Assembly (NCBI GenBank): GCA_900545315.1
Contig: UQYM01000039.1
Coordinates: 1-22,016, forward strand
DNA length: 22,016 nt
Direction of reading: 5' to 3'
From: an uncultured Alistipes sp.
GTDB taxonomy: Bacteria; Bacteroidota; Bacteroidia; Bacteroidales; Rikenellaceae
The translations under genes were made by a program, and so were the position numbers. The notes beneath the pieces were generated by a model. It had not been told where the DNA came from. It did not search any database and worked only from the letters and a program-made list of their open reading frames with translations. Shown here in pieces: positions 1 through 7,413 of the stretch. Position 1 is the first letter of the stretch, and each line of letters begins with the position of its first letter.

Positions 1-1176
1 GTCGAGTCCCGGAATGGGCAGAATATTCATAAAGGCCAATGCCACCGAGAAGAAGGCAGTAATGGTCCAGAAAGATTCCCAATCCCAGGTGGTCGGGAAG
101 AAGCTGCCCAAGGCCATAATTCCGCCCAGCGATTTGTAGGCTTCGGTTTTGGGCGAGAAGAGCAGTTTGATCTGTTTGGCATAGCCCACGATCTCTACGC
201 CGGCCCGTTTAAGTCCCTGCGGAATAGCCTGCCAAAAGGTGTAGCGGTGGGTGCTGATCTTGAGCAGCTCGTTGAGCGGTGCAACGCGAACCCCGATCAG
301 CCCCTCCTGAGATACCTCTACGGGCAGGGTGATGATTCGGGTGATTCCGGCCGAGTCGCGGGCGATGCTCAGATCAACTTTTTGTCCTTTATGAGCAGCC
401 AATTCCGTCTGGAACTGGTCGAAATAGCGCATTGCCTTTCCGTTGAAAGCGACCAGTGTGTCTCCGGGTTGCAGTCCGGCTTTGGCTGCACCCTGCCCTT
501 TGACCGTCTCCCCTACGACAAAGGGCAGACGAAGGGTCATAAAACCCTGTGCATCGAGAATTTTGGCCGTTGCGGTTTCGGGCATGTTGATTCGAAGCGG
601 TTTCCCGTCACGTTCAACAGTCACATATTTCGCCTGATCAACAATAATGGTCGGCATGATGCGGGCGAAATCCTCGATCTGCTTTCCCTCTACATCGATG
701 ATTTTATCACCGTCCTTGAAACCGAACTCTTTTCCGACCTCGTTGAATACATAGCCGTATTTGACATCTTTTGAAGCGATGTAATTGTCTCCCCAGGTGT
801 AGCTGATCCCGATATAGATGCAGAGGGCCAGTACAATATTCATTACAACTCCACCCACCATAATGAGCAGACGCTGCCAGGCCGGTTTGGCACGGAACTC
901 CCACGGTTGAACCGGCTGCTTGAGCTGTTCGGTATCCATCGATTCGTCGATCATACCGGCGATTTTGACGTAGCCGCCGAAAGGGATCCACCCTACACCA
1001 TACTCCGTATCTCCCTTTTTGAATTTGAAGAGCGAAAACCAGGGGTTGAAAAAGAGGTAGAACTTTTCGACCCGGGTGCCGAACAGGCGTGCAAAGAGAA
1101 AGTGGCCGAATTCGTGTATAATGACCAGGAGTGAAAAACTCAGGATAAATTGCAAAATTTTGATGACGATATCCAT
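1..1176 (-). CDS. rseP: RIP metalloprotease RseP (site-2 protease), C-terminus cut by window edge
   Basis: Intramembrane zinc metalloprotease of the M50 family, which cleaves membrane-anchored substrates such as anti-sigma factors in envelope stress signalling. The reverse strand reads open from an ATG at 1176 to the window edge, 392 codons. The zinc-binding HEFGH motif lies at residues 21-25 inside the first membrane segment, the usual place for this family. A second hydrophobic segment (about 88-106) follows, then two PDZ-like regions (about 115-200 and 205-290, the second containing AGLQPGD). A hydrophobic segment then ends in NILPIPGLD, the start of the conserved LDG motif that gives the third zinc ligand. 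Homologues are about 440-450 residues, so roughly 50 residues and the last membrane helix lie outside the window. It follows dxr on the same strand, an arrangement I recall as common in Bacteroidales. The family is clear; the actual substrate here is unknown. Confidence 0.95.
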   Translation of the reverse strand, partial: MDIVIKILQFILSFSLLVIIHEFGHFLFARLFGTRVEKFYLFFNPWFSLFKFKKGDTEYGVGWIPFGGYVKIAGMIDESMDTEQLKQPVQPWEFRAKPAWQRLLIMVGGVVMNIVLALCIYIGISYTWGDNYIASKDVKYGYVFNEVGKEFGFKDGDKIIDVEGKQIEDFARIMPTIIVDQAKYVTVERDGKPLRINMPETATAKILDAQGFMTLRLPFVVGETVKGQGAAKAGLQPGDTLVAFNGKAMRYFDQFQTELAAHKGQKVDLSIARDSAGITRIITLPVEVSQEGLIGVRVAPLNELLKISTHRYTFWQAIPQGLKRAGVEIVGYAKQIKLLFSPKTEAYKSLGGIMALGSFFPTTWDWESFWTITAFFSVALAFMNILPIPGLD

Positions 1177-1221
1177 ATAAATCGACTAAATGTGTTTTCG
1201 TTTTAATTTTTATTTATCGAG

Positions 1222-1263
1222 TTAGGGTTTTGCAAGGTTTCAATGTTTATATGAAAACCCTAA
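1222..1263. repeat. Perfect 10-bp inverted repeat in the dxr-rseP spacer
   Basis: TTAGGGTTTT at 1222-1231 is matched exactly by AAAACCCTAA at 1254-1263, with a 22-nt AT-rich spacer. It lies 46 nt upstream of the rseP start. It could be a protein-binding operator or an RNA stem in the dxr-rseP transcript. No U-run follows the second arm on the minus strand, so it does not look like a terminator. Confidence 0.6.
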
Positions 1264-1320
1264 GAGAATTGACGGTGTTTTATTGATTGCGTTTCCTTTT
1301 GCTTTTTGTCTTATGGTGAA

Positions 1321-1363
1321 GCGGCTGCTACATTCGGCTTTTCGTAGTGTCGAAAGCAGCCGC
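1321..1363 (-). other. Stable stem-loop just downstream of dxr
   Basis: Arms GCGGCTGCT (1321-1329) and AGCAGCCGC (1355-1363) pair perfectly over 9 bp. An inner TTCG/CGAA helix extends the stem. It starts 11 nt after the dxr stop codon. No U-run follows in the minus direction, so it is more likely an RNA stability or processing element, or a weak terminator, than a full intrinsic terminator. Confidence 0.6.
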
Positions 1364-1373
1364 CTCGCCGGAG

Positions 1374-2531
1374 TTAACTATGCAGCAGGCTTCGTGCGAT
1401 CTCCCGCGCCTCGTGGTCAGTTTGGCGATACTCCTCCAGCGTAGGATGTTCGATGAAGGTGCTTTTGGCCAGGGTCGCTGTATTGATGCGCGGAATGTCG
1501 ATAAAACGGATCTCTCCACCCAAAAAGGCAGCAACGGCCACCTCGTTGGCAGCATTCAGAATGGCCCCGGCGTTACCTCCACGACGCAGGCACTCAAACG
1601 CCAGCTCCAAATTGGGGAAGCGTTCGGTATCCGGTTTGAAGAATTCCAGTTTCCCCAATGCCGGGAAATCGACCCGTGAACCGTTCAGCGGCAATCGCTC
1701 CGGGAAGGAGAGTGCATATTGGATCGGCAGGTGCATGTCCGGTGTCCCCAACTGAGCCTTGATCGCTCCGTCTGCAAACTGGACCATCGAATGGATAACG
1801 CTGCGGGGATGGATCACCACATCGATTTGCTCGGGGCGCAGGTCGAACAGCCAACGGGCCTCGATCACTTCAAAACCTTTATTCATCAAGGAGGCTGAAT
1901 CGATCGTCACCTTGGCCCCCATGTTCCAATAGGGGTGATTCAGCGCATCGGCAATCGAAACCGCTTCCAGTTCGGCGTCCGTCTTGTGTAAAAATGGCCC
2001 CCCGGAGGCGGTAAGAATAATCTTATCGATCGGGCTGTGTTCGCCGACCAGACATTGGAAGATGGCCGAATGTTCGGAATCGACCGGCAGAATGGGAGCC
2101 CGATGTTGGGCAGAGAGGGCGGTAACGATCTCACCGGCTACGACCAAACACTCCTTATTGGCCAAAGCCACCTTTTTGCCATGCTTCAGTGCACTGACCG
2201 TCGGGAAGAGGCCGCTGTAACCCACCAGGGCCATGACAACGGTATCGACCGCTTCAGAACATACTACCTGTTCGAGTGCATCGCTCCCTGCATACACCTT
2301 TATGGGTAGAGAACTCAAGGCCTCTTTGAGGGGAGAGTAATAGGTGTCGTTGGCGATCACGACGCTGTCAGGCATAAATTCACGTGCCTGTTCGGCCAAA
2401 AGTTGCCACTGGTTGTTGGCGGTAAGGGTGGTGATCTCGAATCGGTCGGGATAGTTGCGAACGATGTCGAGCGTTTGGGTGCCGATCGAGCCGGTCGAGC
2501 CCATAACGGCTAATCGCTGTTTGCGCTCCAT
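1374..2531 (-). CDS. dxr: 1-deoxy-D-xylulose 5-phosphate reductoisomerase
   Basis: Cytoplasmic enzyme that rearranges and reduces 1-deoxy-D-xylulose 5-phosphate to 2-C-methyl-D-erythritol 4-phosphate with NADPH and a divalent metal. This is the committed step of the MEP isoprenoid pathway and the target of fosmidomycin. At 385 residues it has family length. Visible motifs, in order: the NADPH-binding GSTGSIG at 11-17; ALANKE at 122-127; metal and substrate residues in PVDSEHSAIFQ (Asp151, Glu153); ASGGPF at 175-180; the HPYWNMG segment with His199; and SLMNKGFEVIEA (Asn217, Lys218, Glu221). All expected catalytic residues are present. It starts with ATG only 3 nt after the stop of the upstream LytM-like gene, so the two are almost certainly co-transcribed and perhaps translationally coupled. 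Undecaprenyl phosphate made from this pathway is the carrier for peptidoglycan precursors, a loose link with the neighbouring cell-envelope genes. Confidence 0.98.
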   Translation of the reverse strand: MERKQRLAVMGSTGSIGTQTLDIVRNYPDRFEITTLTANNQWQLLAEQAREFMPDSVVIANDTYYSPLKEALSSLPIKVYAGSDALEQVVCSEAVDTVVMALVGYSGLFPTVSALKHGKKVALANKECLVVAGEIVTALSAQHRAPILPVDSEHSAIFQCLVGEHSPIDKIILTASGGPFLHKTDAELEAVSIADALNHPYWNMGAKVTIDSASLMNKGFEVIEARWLFDLRPEQIDVVIHPRSVIHSMVQFADGAIKAQLGTPDMHLPIQYALSFPERLPLNGSRVDFPALGKLEFFKPDTERFPNLELAFECLRRGGNAGAILNAANEVAVAAFLGGEIRFIDIPRINTATLAKSTFIEHPTLEEYRQTDHEAREIARSLLHS

Positions 2532-2534
2532 GTC

Positions 2535-3470
2535 TTAGAATACGATATAACTTTGCGGATCGACAGGCGTCCCATTGTGCCACAGTTCGATCTCGAACAG
2601 GTTTTTGTTTGAGGCGTCGGGTTCGGCACTGCCCGTGTAGCCGATAATCTCGCCGCTGCGTACGCGGTCTCCTACTTTGCGCAGCACCTCGGTATTGTGC
2701 CGATAGACCGAAGTGAGGTTGTTGCTGTGCTGGATGAACAGCACATAACCGTCATCGGGTGTCCAAGAGGAGGAGATAACGGTCCCATCCATAATGGCCA
2801 TTACCGGCTGGTTGGCCGTCGTAGCCAATTTGATGCCATAGGCCCCCTCTTGAGGCTCGAATTTCGAAATGACAACCCCTTTTACAGGAGTGAACAGCTC
2901 CAGGGCTGAACGCAGATTCTTGCGGGCTGCATCCGGATTGTTCAGACTGTATGCACTGCCCGGCGTTTCGAGCTGGCTGCGCAGGATCGAATCTTCGATG
3001 ATGGCTGCTACCGTAGGGTTTTTGCTGCGGGCCAGTGAATCCGAAGCCTGAACATCGTTGCGGGTAACGGGATTTTTACCCGCCATGATCAGGGCCACGT
3101 TTTCGTTGTAGATCTGCATGTTCTTGATCTCCTGCTCCAGCGAGTCGAGGCGAATGATGTTCTCAATCAACATGGTTCGCGACTTATTGCCCGGATAACC
3201 CGGTATAAAGTCCAGAATCGGCGTATAGGCGACCGTTGTGGTGACGATGATAAAAAGAATCAGCACCAAAGCCAACAGTCCGGCCAGCAGATTGAGCGGA
3301 CTGATGTACATGTACCACACCTCATCGTCGGTGTGTTGGTTATGGATGCTGAGGCGATGCTTCTCACGCAGGTGGTGAATAAAATAGCTCCACCCCTTTT
3401 TGAATTTGATCTTCACGGTTCTCGTTTTGGCGGATTGCTCCGTAGAAGTTTTGGTTCGCGGTCCGTGCAC
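2535..3470 (-). CDS. Membrane-anchored LytM/M23-like protein lacking zinc ligands
   Basis: A cell-envelope protein of 311 residues, counted from a GTG start. A cytoplasmic basic N-terminus is followed by one membrane helix (about 57-82), a short region of coiled-coil character (about 100-125) and a C-terminal LytM/M23 fold (about 195-306) that would face the periplasm. The fold is recognised from QPVMAIMDGTV, GDRVRSGEIIGYTG and GTPVDPQSYI. The HxxxD motif position reads AYGIKL (residues 210-215), so its His and Asp are gone. The HxH site near LFEIEL (291-296) has also lost its histidines. It is therefore predicted to be non-hydrolytic, like the LytM activators EnvC and NlpD. No ATG precedes the membrane helix. 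GTG at 3470 fits a possible promoter 27 nt upstream, and GTG at 3416 (codon 19) is an alternative. The role is inferred: regulation or scaffolding of cell-wall enzymes. Confidence 0.85.
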   Translation of the reverse strand: MHGPRTKTSTEQSAKTRTVKIKFKKGWSYFIHHLREKHRLSIHNQHTDDEVWYMYISPLNLLAGLLALVLILFIIVTTTVAYTPILDFIPGYPGNKSRTMLIENIIRLDSLEQEIKNMQIYNENVALIMAGKNPVTRNDVQASDSLARSKNPTVAAIIEDSILRSQLETPGSAYSLNNPDAARKNLRSALELFTPVKGVVISKFEPQEGAYGIKLATTANQPVMAIMDGTVISSSWTPDDGYVLFIQHSNNLTSVYRHNTEVLRKVGDRVRSGEIIGYTGSAEPDASNKNLFEIELWHNGTPVDPQSYIVF

Positions 3471-3496
3471 ACGACACTCACACGGACAGATTCGTA

Positions 3497-3504
3497 CAAA
3501 GGTA
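3497..3504 (-). promoter_or_regulatory. Candidate -7 box for the LytM-like/dxr operon
   Basis: The minus strand reads TACCTTTG, a match to the Bacteroidota TAnnTTTG -7 element, about 27 nt upstream of the GTG start at 3470. The -33 element is only a partial match (TTTA, 3520-3523, 15 nt spacing), so this is a moderate call. Confidence 0.45.
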
Positions 3505-3569
3505 ATAAATTCCTCCGGCTAAATCCATCCCCGATCTGCTCGCAGATGAATTATTTAACCCGAAAACAG

Positions 3570-3599
3570 TTTGAATGTACGTTATAAAATGTAAATTTG
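3570..3599 (+). promoter_or_regulatory. Bacteroidota-type promoter for the sugar operon
   Basis: TTTG at 3570-3573 and TAAATTTG at 3592-3599, separated by 18 nt, match the -33 TTTG and -7 TAnnTTTG consensus described for Bacteroides. Transcription would start near 3606, giving a leader of about 75 nt before the ATG at 3681. Confidence 0.65.
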
Positions 3600-3680
3600 C
3601 GTTAACTTTATATCAATTTAACGCTTCGCAGGACAAAATTATTTCTTTTTGTTATAGTGGAGCTCACAAATGGATTCGTT

Positions 3681-4592
3681 ATGGTAAAACCTACTCTTTT
3701 AGTTTTGGCGGCCGGTATGGGGTCGCGTTATGGCTCACTCAAACAGATGGACGGTGTCGGCCCAAGCGGCGAGGCTATTATCGACTATTCGATCTACGAT
3801 GCTATTCGTGCCGGATTCGGCAAGGTCGTATTTGTTATCCGTCACCTTTTTGAAAAGGAATTTCGTGAAATTTTTACTCCCGAACGTTTTGGTGGCAAGG
3901 TTGAGGTAGATTTTGTATTCCAGGAGTTGGACAAACTTCCGGAAGGCTTTACCGTTCCGGCTGATCGTGTAAAACCCTGGGGAACCAACCATGCGGTGAT
4001 GATGGCTGCCGACGTTATCGACGGTCCCTTCGCGGTGATCAATGCCGATGACTTCTATGGTCGGGAGGCTTACCAGACCATTGGCGACTATTTGCGCTCG
4101 GTGGCAGGCCAGACCAACCACTACTGTATGGTCGGATACGAGGTACAGAAGACGCTGTCGGATTACGGTGCTGTCTCTCGTGCGGTTTGTGAAGTGGATG
4201 CCAATGACAACCTCACCTCGATGGTTGAGCGTACCTCGATCGAACGTATCGATGGGGTAATCAAATACAAGGATGAGAAGGGCGAACTCTGCCCGTTGGC
4301 CGATACGGCTCCTGTATCGATGAACATGTTCGGTTTTACGCCCGATTACTTCGCTCATTCGAAAGACTATTTCACCTCTTATCTCAAAGAGAATATCAAC
4401 AACCCCAAATCGGAGTTCTACATCCCGACCTTGGTTAACAAACTGGTTGGAGAGGGTACTGCTCAGATGCGCGTACTGCATTGCCCGGCACAGTGGTTCG
4501 GCGTCACCTACAAGGAGGACCGTCCGGCTGTGGTAGCTCGCATCCGCAAATTGGTAGATGAGGGTCTCTATCCCGAGAAGTTGTGGAATTAG
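3681..4592 (+). CDS. Sugar-1-phosphate nucleotidyltransferase family protein
   Basis: Cytoplasmic enzyme of the NDP-sugar pyrophosphorylase family, which joins an NTP and a sugar 1-phosphate to make an NDP-sugar and pyrophosphate. From the ATG at 3681 it is 303 residues. An upstream in-frame GTG at 3657 would add 8 residues, but the ATG puts the family's N-terminal beta strand directly at the start (PTLLVLAAGMGSRYG). The nucleotide-binding signature GMGSRYGSLKQ and the NADDFYG segment (around residues 119-125), equivalent to the metal-binding aspartate region, are both visible. The C-terminal part holds MNMFGFTPDYF and a conserved WFGVTY segment near the end. galM follows after 31 nt and an MFS sugar importer after that, suggesting a hexose substrate, possibly glucose or galactose 1-phosphate. 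Neither the sugar nor the nucleotide can be fixed from sequence alone. Confidence 0.85.
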   Translation: MVKPTLLVLAAGMGSRYGSLKQMDGVGPSGEAIIDYSIYDAIRAGFGKVVFVIRHLFEKEFREIFTPERFGGKVEVDFVFQELDKLPEGFTVPADRVKPWGTNHAVMMAADVIDGPFAVINADDFYGREAYQTIGDYLRSVAGQTNHYCMVGYEVQKTLSDYGAVSRAVCEVDANDNLTSMVERTSIERIDGVIKYKDEKGELCPLADTAPVSMNMFGFTPDYFAHSKDYFTSYLKENINNPKSEFYIPTLVNKLVGEGTAQMRVLHCPAQWFGVTYKEDRPAVVARIRKLVDEGLYPEKLWN

Positions 4593-4605
4593 GCCTAAAA
4601 TCCTG

Positions 4606-4615
4606 AACCTAAAAC
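4606..4615 (+). promoter_or_regulatory. Shared pre-start motif of galM
   Basis: AACCTAAAAC ends 8 nt before the galM ATG. The same 10-mer ends 7 nt before the ATG of the next gene. In a phylum where Shine-Dalgarno sequences are rare, an A-rich motif at this position may help initiation; that role is inferred. Confidence 0.35.
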
Positions 4616-4623
4616 CGTAAAAC

Positions 4624-5682
4624 ATGAACAGTATCGAACAACAGATCTGGGGATTTACTCCAGAGGGGGAGGCGATTGTGCGTTACACGATGACCAATGC
4701 CGCAGGTGCTTCAGTGGTGTTGAGCAACATCGGCGCCGGCATTGTGGAGGTCAATGTGCCTGATCGTGAGGGCAAATTGGCCGATGTGGCGCTCGGATAC
4801 GACCGTTTTGAAAGCTACTTTGGGGATGGACCCTATATGGGTAAGACCCCGGGTCGTTTTGCCAACCGTATCGGTGAAGGGCGTTTCACGCTCGACGGCA
4901 AGGAGTACCGTTTGGCTCAGAATTCGGGAGGGCAGCATTTGCATGGCGGGCTGAAAGGCTTTGCCAACAAGGTCTGGACCGGCCGCGTGGAGACCGATCG
5001 GGTGGTCTTTTCTCTGGTTAGCCCTGATGGCGATGATAAATATCCCGGCGAGGTGACCGTCGAAGTGTGCTACGATTGGAACGACGACTGTGAACTGGAG
5101 ATCACCTATTATGCCAAAACCGATGCTCCGACCATTATCAATCTGACCAACCACTCCTACTTCAACCTCAAGGGCGAGAGTGTCGGTCGGGCCATGGAGC
5201 AGGAGTTGCAGCTCAATGCGTCGAAGTTCCTTTGGTATGACAAGAACTGCATCCCGACCGGTGAATTGGTCGATGTGAAGGGGACACCGATGGACTTTAC
5301 CACGGCTAAACCGTTGGGACGGGACATCGATGCCGATTATGAGCCGCTGAACATCGGTCATGGTTACGACCAGAGTTGGGCGATCGATGGTTACCAGAAG
5401 GGGAAGCTAAGCGAAGCGGGCCTGCTTTCCGATCCGGAAACCGGCCGTCGTATGCGAATCTTTACAACGCAACCCTCTGCTCATGTCTATACGGGTAATT
5501 TTTTACAGGGGTGTCCAACCAGTATCAGTGGACATGAATATGCGAATCGGGATGGGGTAGCTATTGAGTGTCAAGCCTATCCCAACAGCCCGAATCGCCC
5601 CAATTTCCCTTCTACTGTATTGCGTCCTGATGAGCTTTACAATGAGAAAATCATCTTCCGTTTTGAAACGGATAACAAATAG
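4624..5682 (+). CDS. galM: Aldose 1-epimerase (galactose mutarotase)
   Basis: Interconverts alpha and beta anomers of galactose, glucose and related aldoses, the entry reaction of hexose use. At 352 residues it is of normal family length. Visible motifs: NRIGEGRF (81-88); HLHGG with His105 and His107 (one being the conserved first histidine); NLTNHSYFNL with the catalytic acid His177; GHGYDQSW (246-252, conserved aspartate at 249); and AIECQAYPNSPN with the catalytic base Glu315. All catalytic residues are intact. There is no signal peptide in the first 30 residues, so the enzyme is probably cytoplasmic, unlike the exported mutarotases of some polysaccharide loci. It lies between the nucleotidyltransferase (31 nt upstream) and the MFS importer (32 nt downstream) with no terminator between, so the three form a likely operon. 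Confidence 0.95.
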   Translation: MNSIEQQIWGFTPEGEAIVRYTMTNAAGASVVLSNIGAGIVEVNVPDREGKLADVALGYDRFESYFGDGPYMGKTPGRFANRIGEGRFTLDGKEYRLAQNSGGQHLHGGLKGFANKVWTGRVETDRVVFSLVSPDGDDKYPGEVTVEVCYDWNDDCELEITYYAKTDAPTIINLTNHSYFNLKGESVGRAMEQELQLNASKFLWYDKNCIPTGELVDVKGTPMDFTTAKPLGRDIDADYEPLNIGHGYDQSWAIDGYQKGKLSEAGLLSDPETGRRMRIFTTQPSAHVYTGNFLQGCPTSISGHEYANRDGVAIECQAYPNSPNRPNFPSTVLRPDELYNEKIIFRFETDNK

Positions 5683-5697
5683 TTACAGCAATCATTC

Positions 5698-5707
5698 AAC
5701 CTAAAAC
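5698..5707 (+). promoter_or_regulatory. Shared pre-start motif of the MFS transporter gene
   Basis: Second copy of AACCTAAAAC, ending 7 nt before the ATG at 5715 and identical to the copy before galM. Confidence 0.35.
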
Positions 5708-5714
5708 TTAGCAA

Positions 5715-7016
5715 ATGGAATCTGAAAAACACAAAAATTATGCGTTACCGATCATTGTCATGATCTTCTTGTTCGGTATGATTTCGTTCGTGACGAACTT
5801 GGCTTCGCCAATGGGCGATATCCTGAAATATCAGTTTCAGGTACCGAACTGGATGGGAACGCTGGGTGTATTTGCAAACTTCATCGCCTATGCCATCATG
5901 GGTTACCCGGCCGGCAACATGTTGCAGAAACTGGGCTATAAAAAGACCGCTTTGATCGCTATCGCCGTTGGTTTTATCGGTGTCGGGATTCAGACCCTGT
6001 CCGGTACGGCTCAGAGCTTCGGAGTCTATCTGTTGGGTGCCTTCATCGCCGGTTTCTCGATGTGTCTGCTCAATACGGTTGTCAACCCGATGCTGAATAA
6101 ATTGGGCGGCGGCGGAAATAAAGGTAACCAGTTGATTCAGGCCGGTGGTTCATTCAACTCGTTGTGCGGAACCGCCGTGATCATCTTGACCGGTCTGTTG
6201 ATCCCCGAAGGAATCAAAAACGCTCAGATCAGCAACGTGTTCCCGCTGATGTATGCTGCGTTGGCCATCTTTGCTTTCGCATTCATTGTGATCGCATTGA
6301 CGAAAATTCCGGAGAATGAACCTGCCCCGGAGAAGAAAGTCAAAGAGACTTCGAAGTATGGTCCCCTCTCATTCCGTCACTTTGTCCTGGGTTCTATCGC
6401 CATCTTCGTTTATGTGGGTGTTGAGGTAGGTATCCCCAATATCTTGCAAAAATGGCTGCAGAACCCCGATCTGAATGTGTTGGGCGATGGTGTGAATGTG
6501 GAGGCGATCGCCGGTTCAGTTGCCGCAACCTATTGGCTGTTGATGCTGGTGGGCCGTCTGCTCGGAGCACTGGTCGGCAGCAAAGTATCGGCTCGCAATA
6601 TGCTGACTGTCGTTTCAACGGTCGGTTTGTTGCTGACATTGACCGCCATGTTTATTCCTGAGACTCCGGTCAACATGCCGGTATTTAACGGAGCTGAAGG
6701 CTTCGCTTTGGTTAGCGTACCGGTAAATGCCGCTTTGCTGGTGTTGGTAGGTCTGTGTACTTCGGTGATGTGGGGCGGTATCTTCAACCTCGCAGTCGAA
6801 GGTCTTGGCAAATATACCGAAAAGGCTTCCGGTATCTTTATGGCTCTTGTTTGCGGTGGTGGTATCCTGCCGTTGCTGCAAAACGGTATCGTTGACCTGG
6901 CAGGTGGTGTCGGTTATCTGACCAGCTACTGGGTAATTGTCGTAGGTGCGGCTTATATCCTCTTCTACGCAATGGTCGGCTCCAAGAATGTTAACAAAGA
7001 TATTCCGGTTGACTAA
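5715..7016 (+). CDS. MFS glucose/galactose-type sugar importer (FucP family)
   Basis: Inner-membrane sugar:proton symporter of the FucP/GluP branch of the major facilitator superfamily, 433 residues. About twelve hydrophobic segments can be followed, at roughly 10-30, 48-68, 78-95, 103-122, 148-165, 178-197, 222-243, 272-292, 297-316, 338-360, 378-400 and 403-424. A charged central loop (KIPENEPAPEKKVKETSKYG, 202-221) separates the halves. Conserved features include NFIAYAIMGYPAG in helix 2, LLNTVVNPMLNKLGGGG after helix 4, the VEVGIPN segment in helix 7, and MWGGIFNLAVEGLG and SGIFMALVCGGG in the C-terminal half. It closely resembles, from memory, the Bacteroides transporter found next to galM and galK. 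Here the partners are galM and a nucleotidyltransferase. Glucose or galactose is the likely substrate; this is inferred from family and context. A strong terminator follows 76 nt after the stop codon. Confidence 0.9.
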   Translation: MESEKHKNYALPIIVMIFLFGMISFVTNLASPMGDILKYQFQVPNWMGTLGVFANFIAYAIMGYPAGNMLQKLGYKKTALIAIAVGFIGVGIQTLSGTAQSFGVYLLGAFIAGFSMCLLNTVVNPMLNKLGGGGNKGNQLIQAGGSFNSLCGTAVIILTGLLIPEGIKNAQISNVFPLMYAALAIFAFAFIVIALTKIPENEPAPEKKVKETSKYGPLSFRHFVLGSIAIFVYVGVEVGIPNILQKWLQNPDLNVLGDGVNVEAIAGSVAATYWLLMLVGRLLGALVGSKVSARNMLTVVSTVGLLLTLTAMFIPETPVNMPVFNGAEGFALVSVPVNAALLVLVGLCTSVMWGGIFNLAVEGLGKYTEKASGIFMALVCGGGILPLLQNGIVDLAGGVGYLTSYWVIVVGAAYILFYAMVGSKNVNKDIPVD

Positions 7017-7092
7017 TTATACTGCTTGATGTCGGTCAGTTTGCCATTGTGTAGGCACCACGACAATTAGGCCTCAGTTCAGCCTGTTGTAT

Positions 7093-7130
7093 CAATAAAA
7101 GCGCTTCGGAAACCCGGAGCGCTTTTATTG
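7093..7130 (+). terminator. Intrinsic terminator of the sugar operon, bidirectional
   Basis: A 17-bp stem, 7093-7109 against 7114-7130, contains one G-U pair and closes a 4-nt loop (AAAC). The core is AGCGCTTCGG / CCGGAGCGCT, flanked by AAAA and TTTT so that a U-rich tail exists on either strand. It lies downstream of the MFS stop at 7016 and separates the sugar operon from the next unit. Confidence 0.9.
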
Positions 7131-7169
7131 TTTGGGTGCGGATTGCGGAGTTTAGTTAGAGTAGATGTA

Positions 7170-7334
7170 AGGGGTATTGGATGTCATTGTGCTTATTCGG
7201 ATAAAATCGTTGTCGCAGAAGTTCCCTATGTTGGTTGAAATGGTTGGGAAACTTGGAAGGTTTCGCAACATAGCAATGTTGTCACGCAGTGAGATGAGAC
7301 ACCGTGATGTGTTCAAACAGTTTGATGAAAAGTT
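7170..7334 (+). pseudogene. Possible 3' remnant of an unidentified gene
   Basis: On the plus strand a reading frame runs open from a stop at about 7169 to a stop codon at about 7336. It ends in a protein-like stretch rich in Lys, Arg, Phe and Met (for example KLGRFRNIAMLSRSEMRHR). No promoter or plausible full-length start sits in front of it, and I do not recognise the family. It may be the tail of a decayed gene, or a chance open frame in AT-rich DNA. Confidence 0.2.
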
Positions 7335-7413
7335 GTGAAGATTCATAGCAAATCTTGTAAATTTATGGAAGTCAGAGTATCCCGATGTTTTTTGTATGAT
7401 ATTTTGACGTAAA

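Noticed and set aside
1219..1266. 42-bp inverted repeat flanked by GAG on both sides as a tiny transposable element with target duplication
   Set aside because: A 3-bp flank match is easily chance and 42 bp is too small for a MITE; kept only as an inverted repeat.
3657..3680. GTG start eight codons upstream for the nucleotidyltransferase
   Set aside because: The eight extra residues are not family-like, and the ATG at 3681 starts right at the first conserved strand.
3735..4625. 296-residue antisense frame opposite the nucleotidyltransferase, and a 216-residue one opposite galM
   Set aside because: Both lie opposite genes with clear catalytic motifs; the antisense products look random (rich in His, Val, Ile and Arg) with no recognisable domain.
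7152..7346. 64-codon minus-strand frame in the AT-rich spacer
   Set aside because: Low-complexity Ser/Asn/Thr-rich product, no promoter, no neighbour logic.
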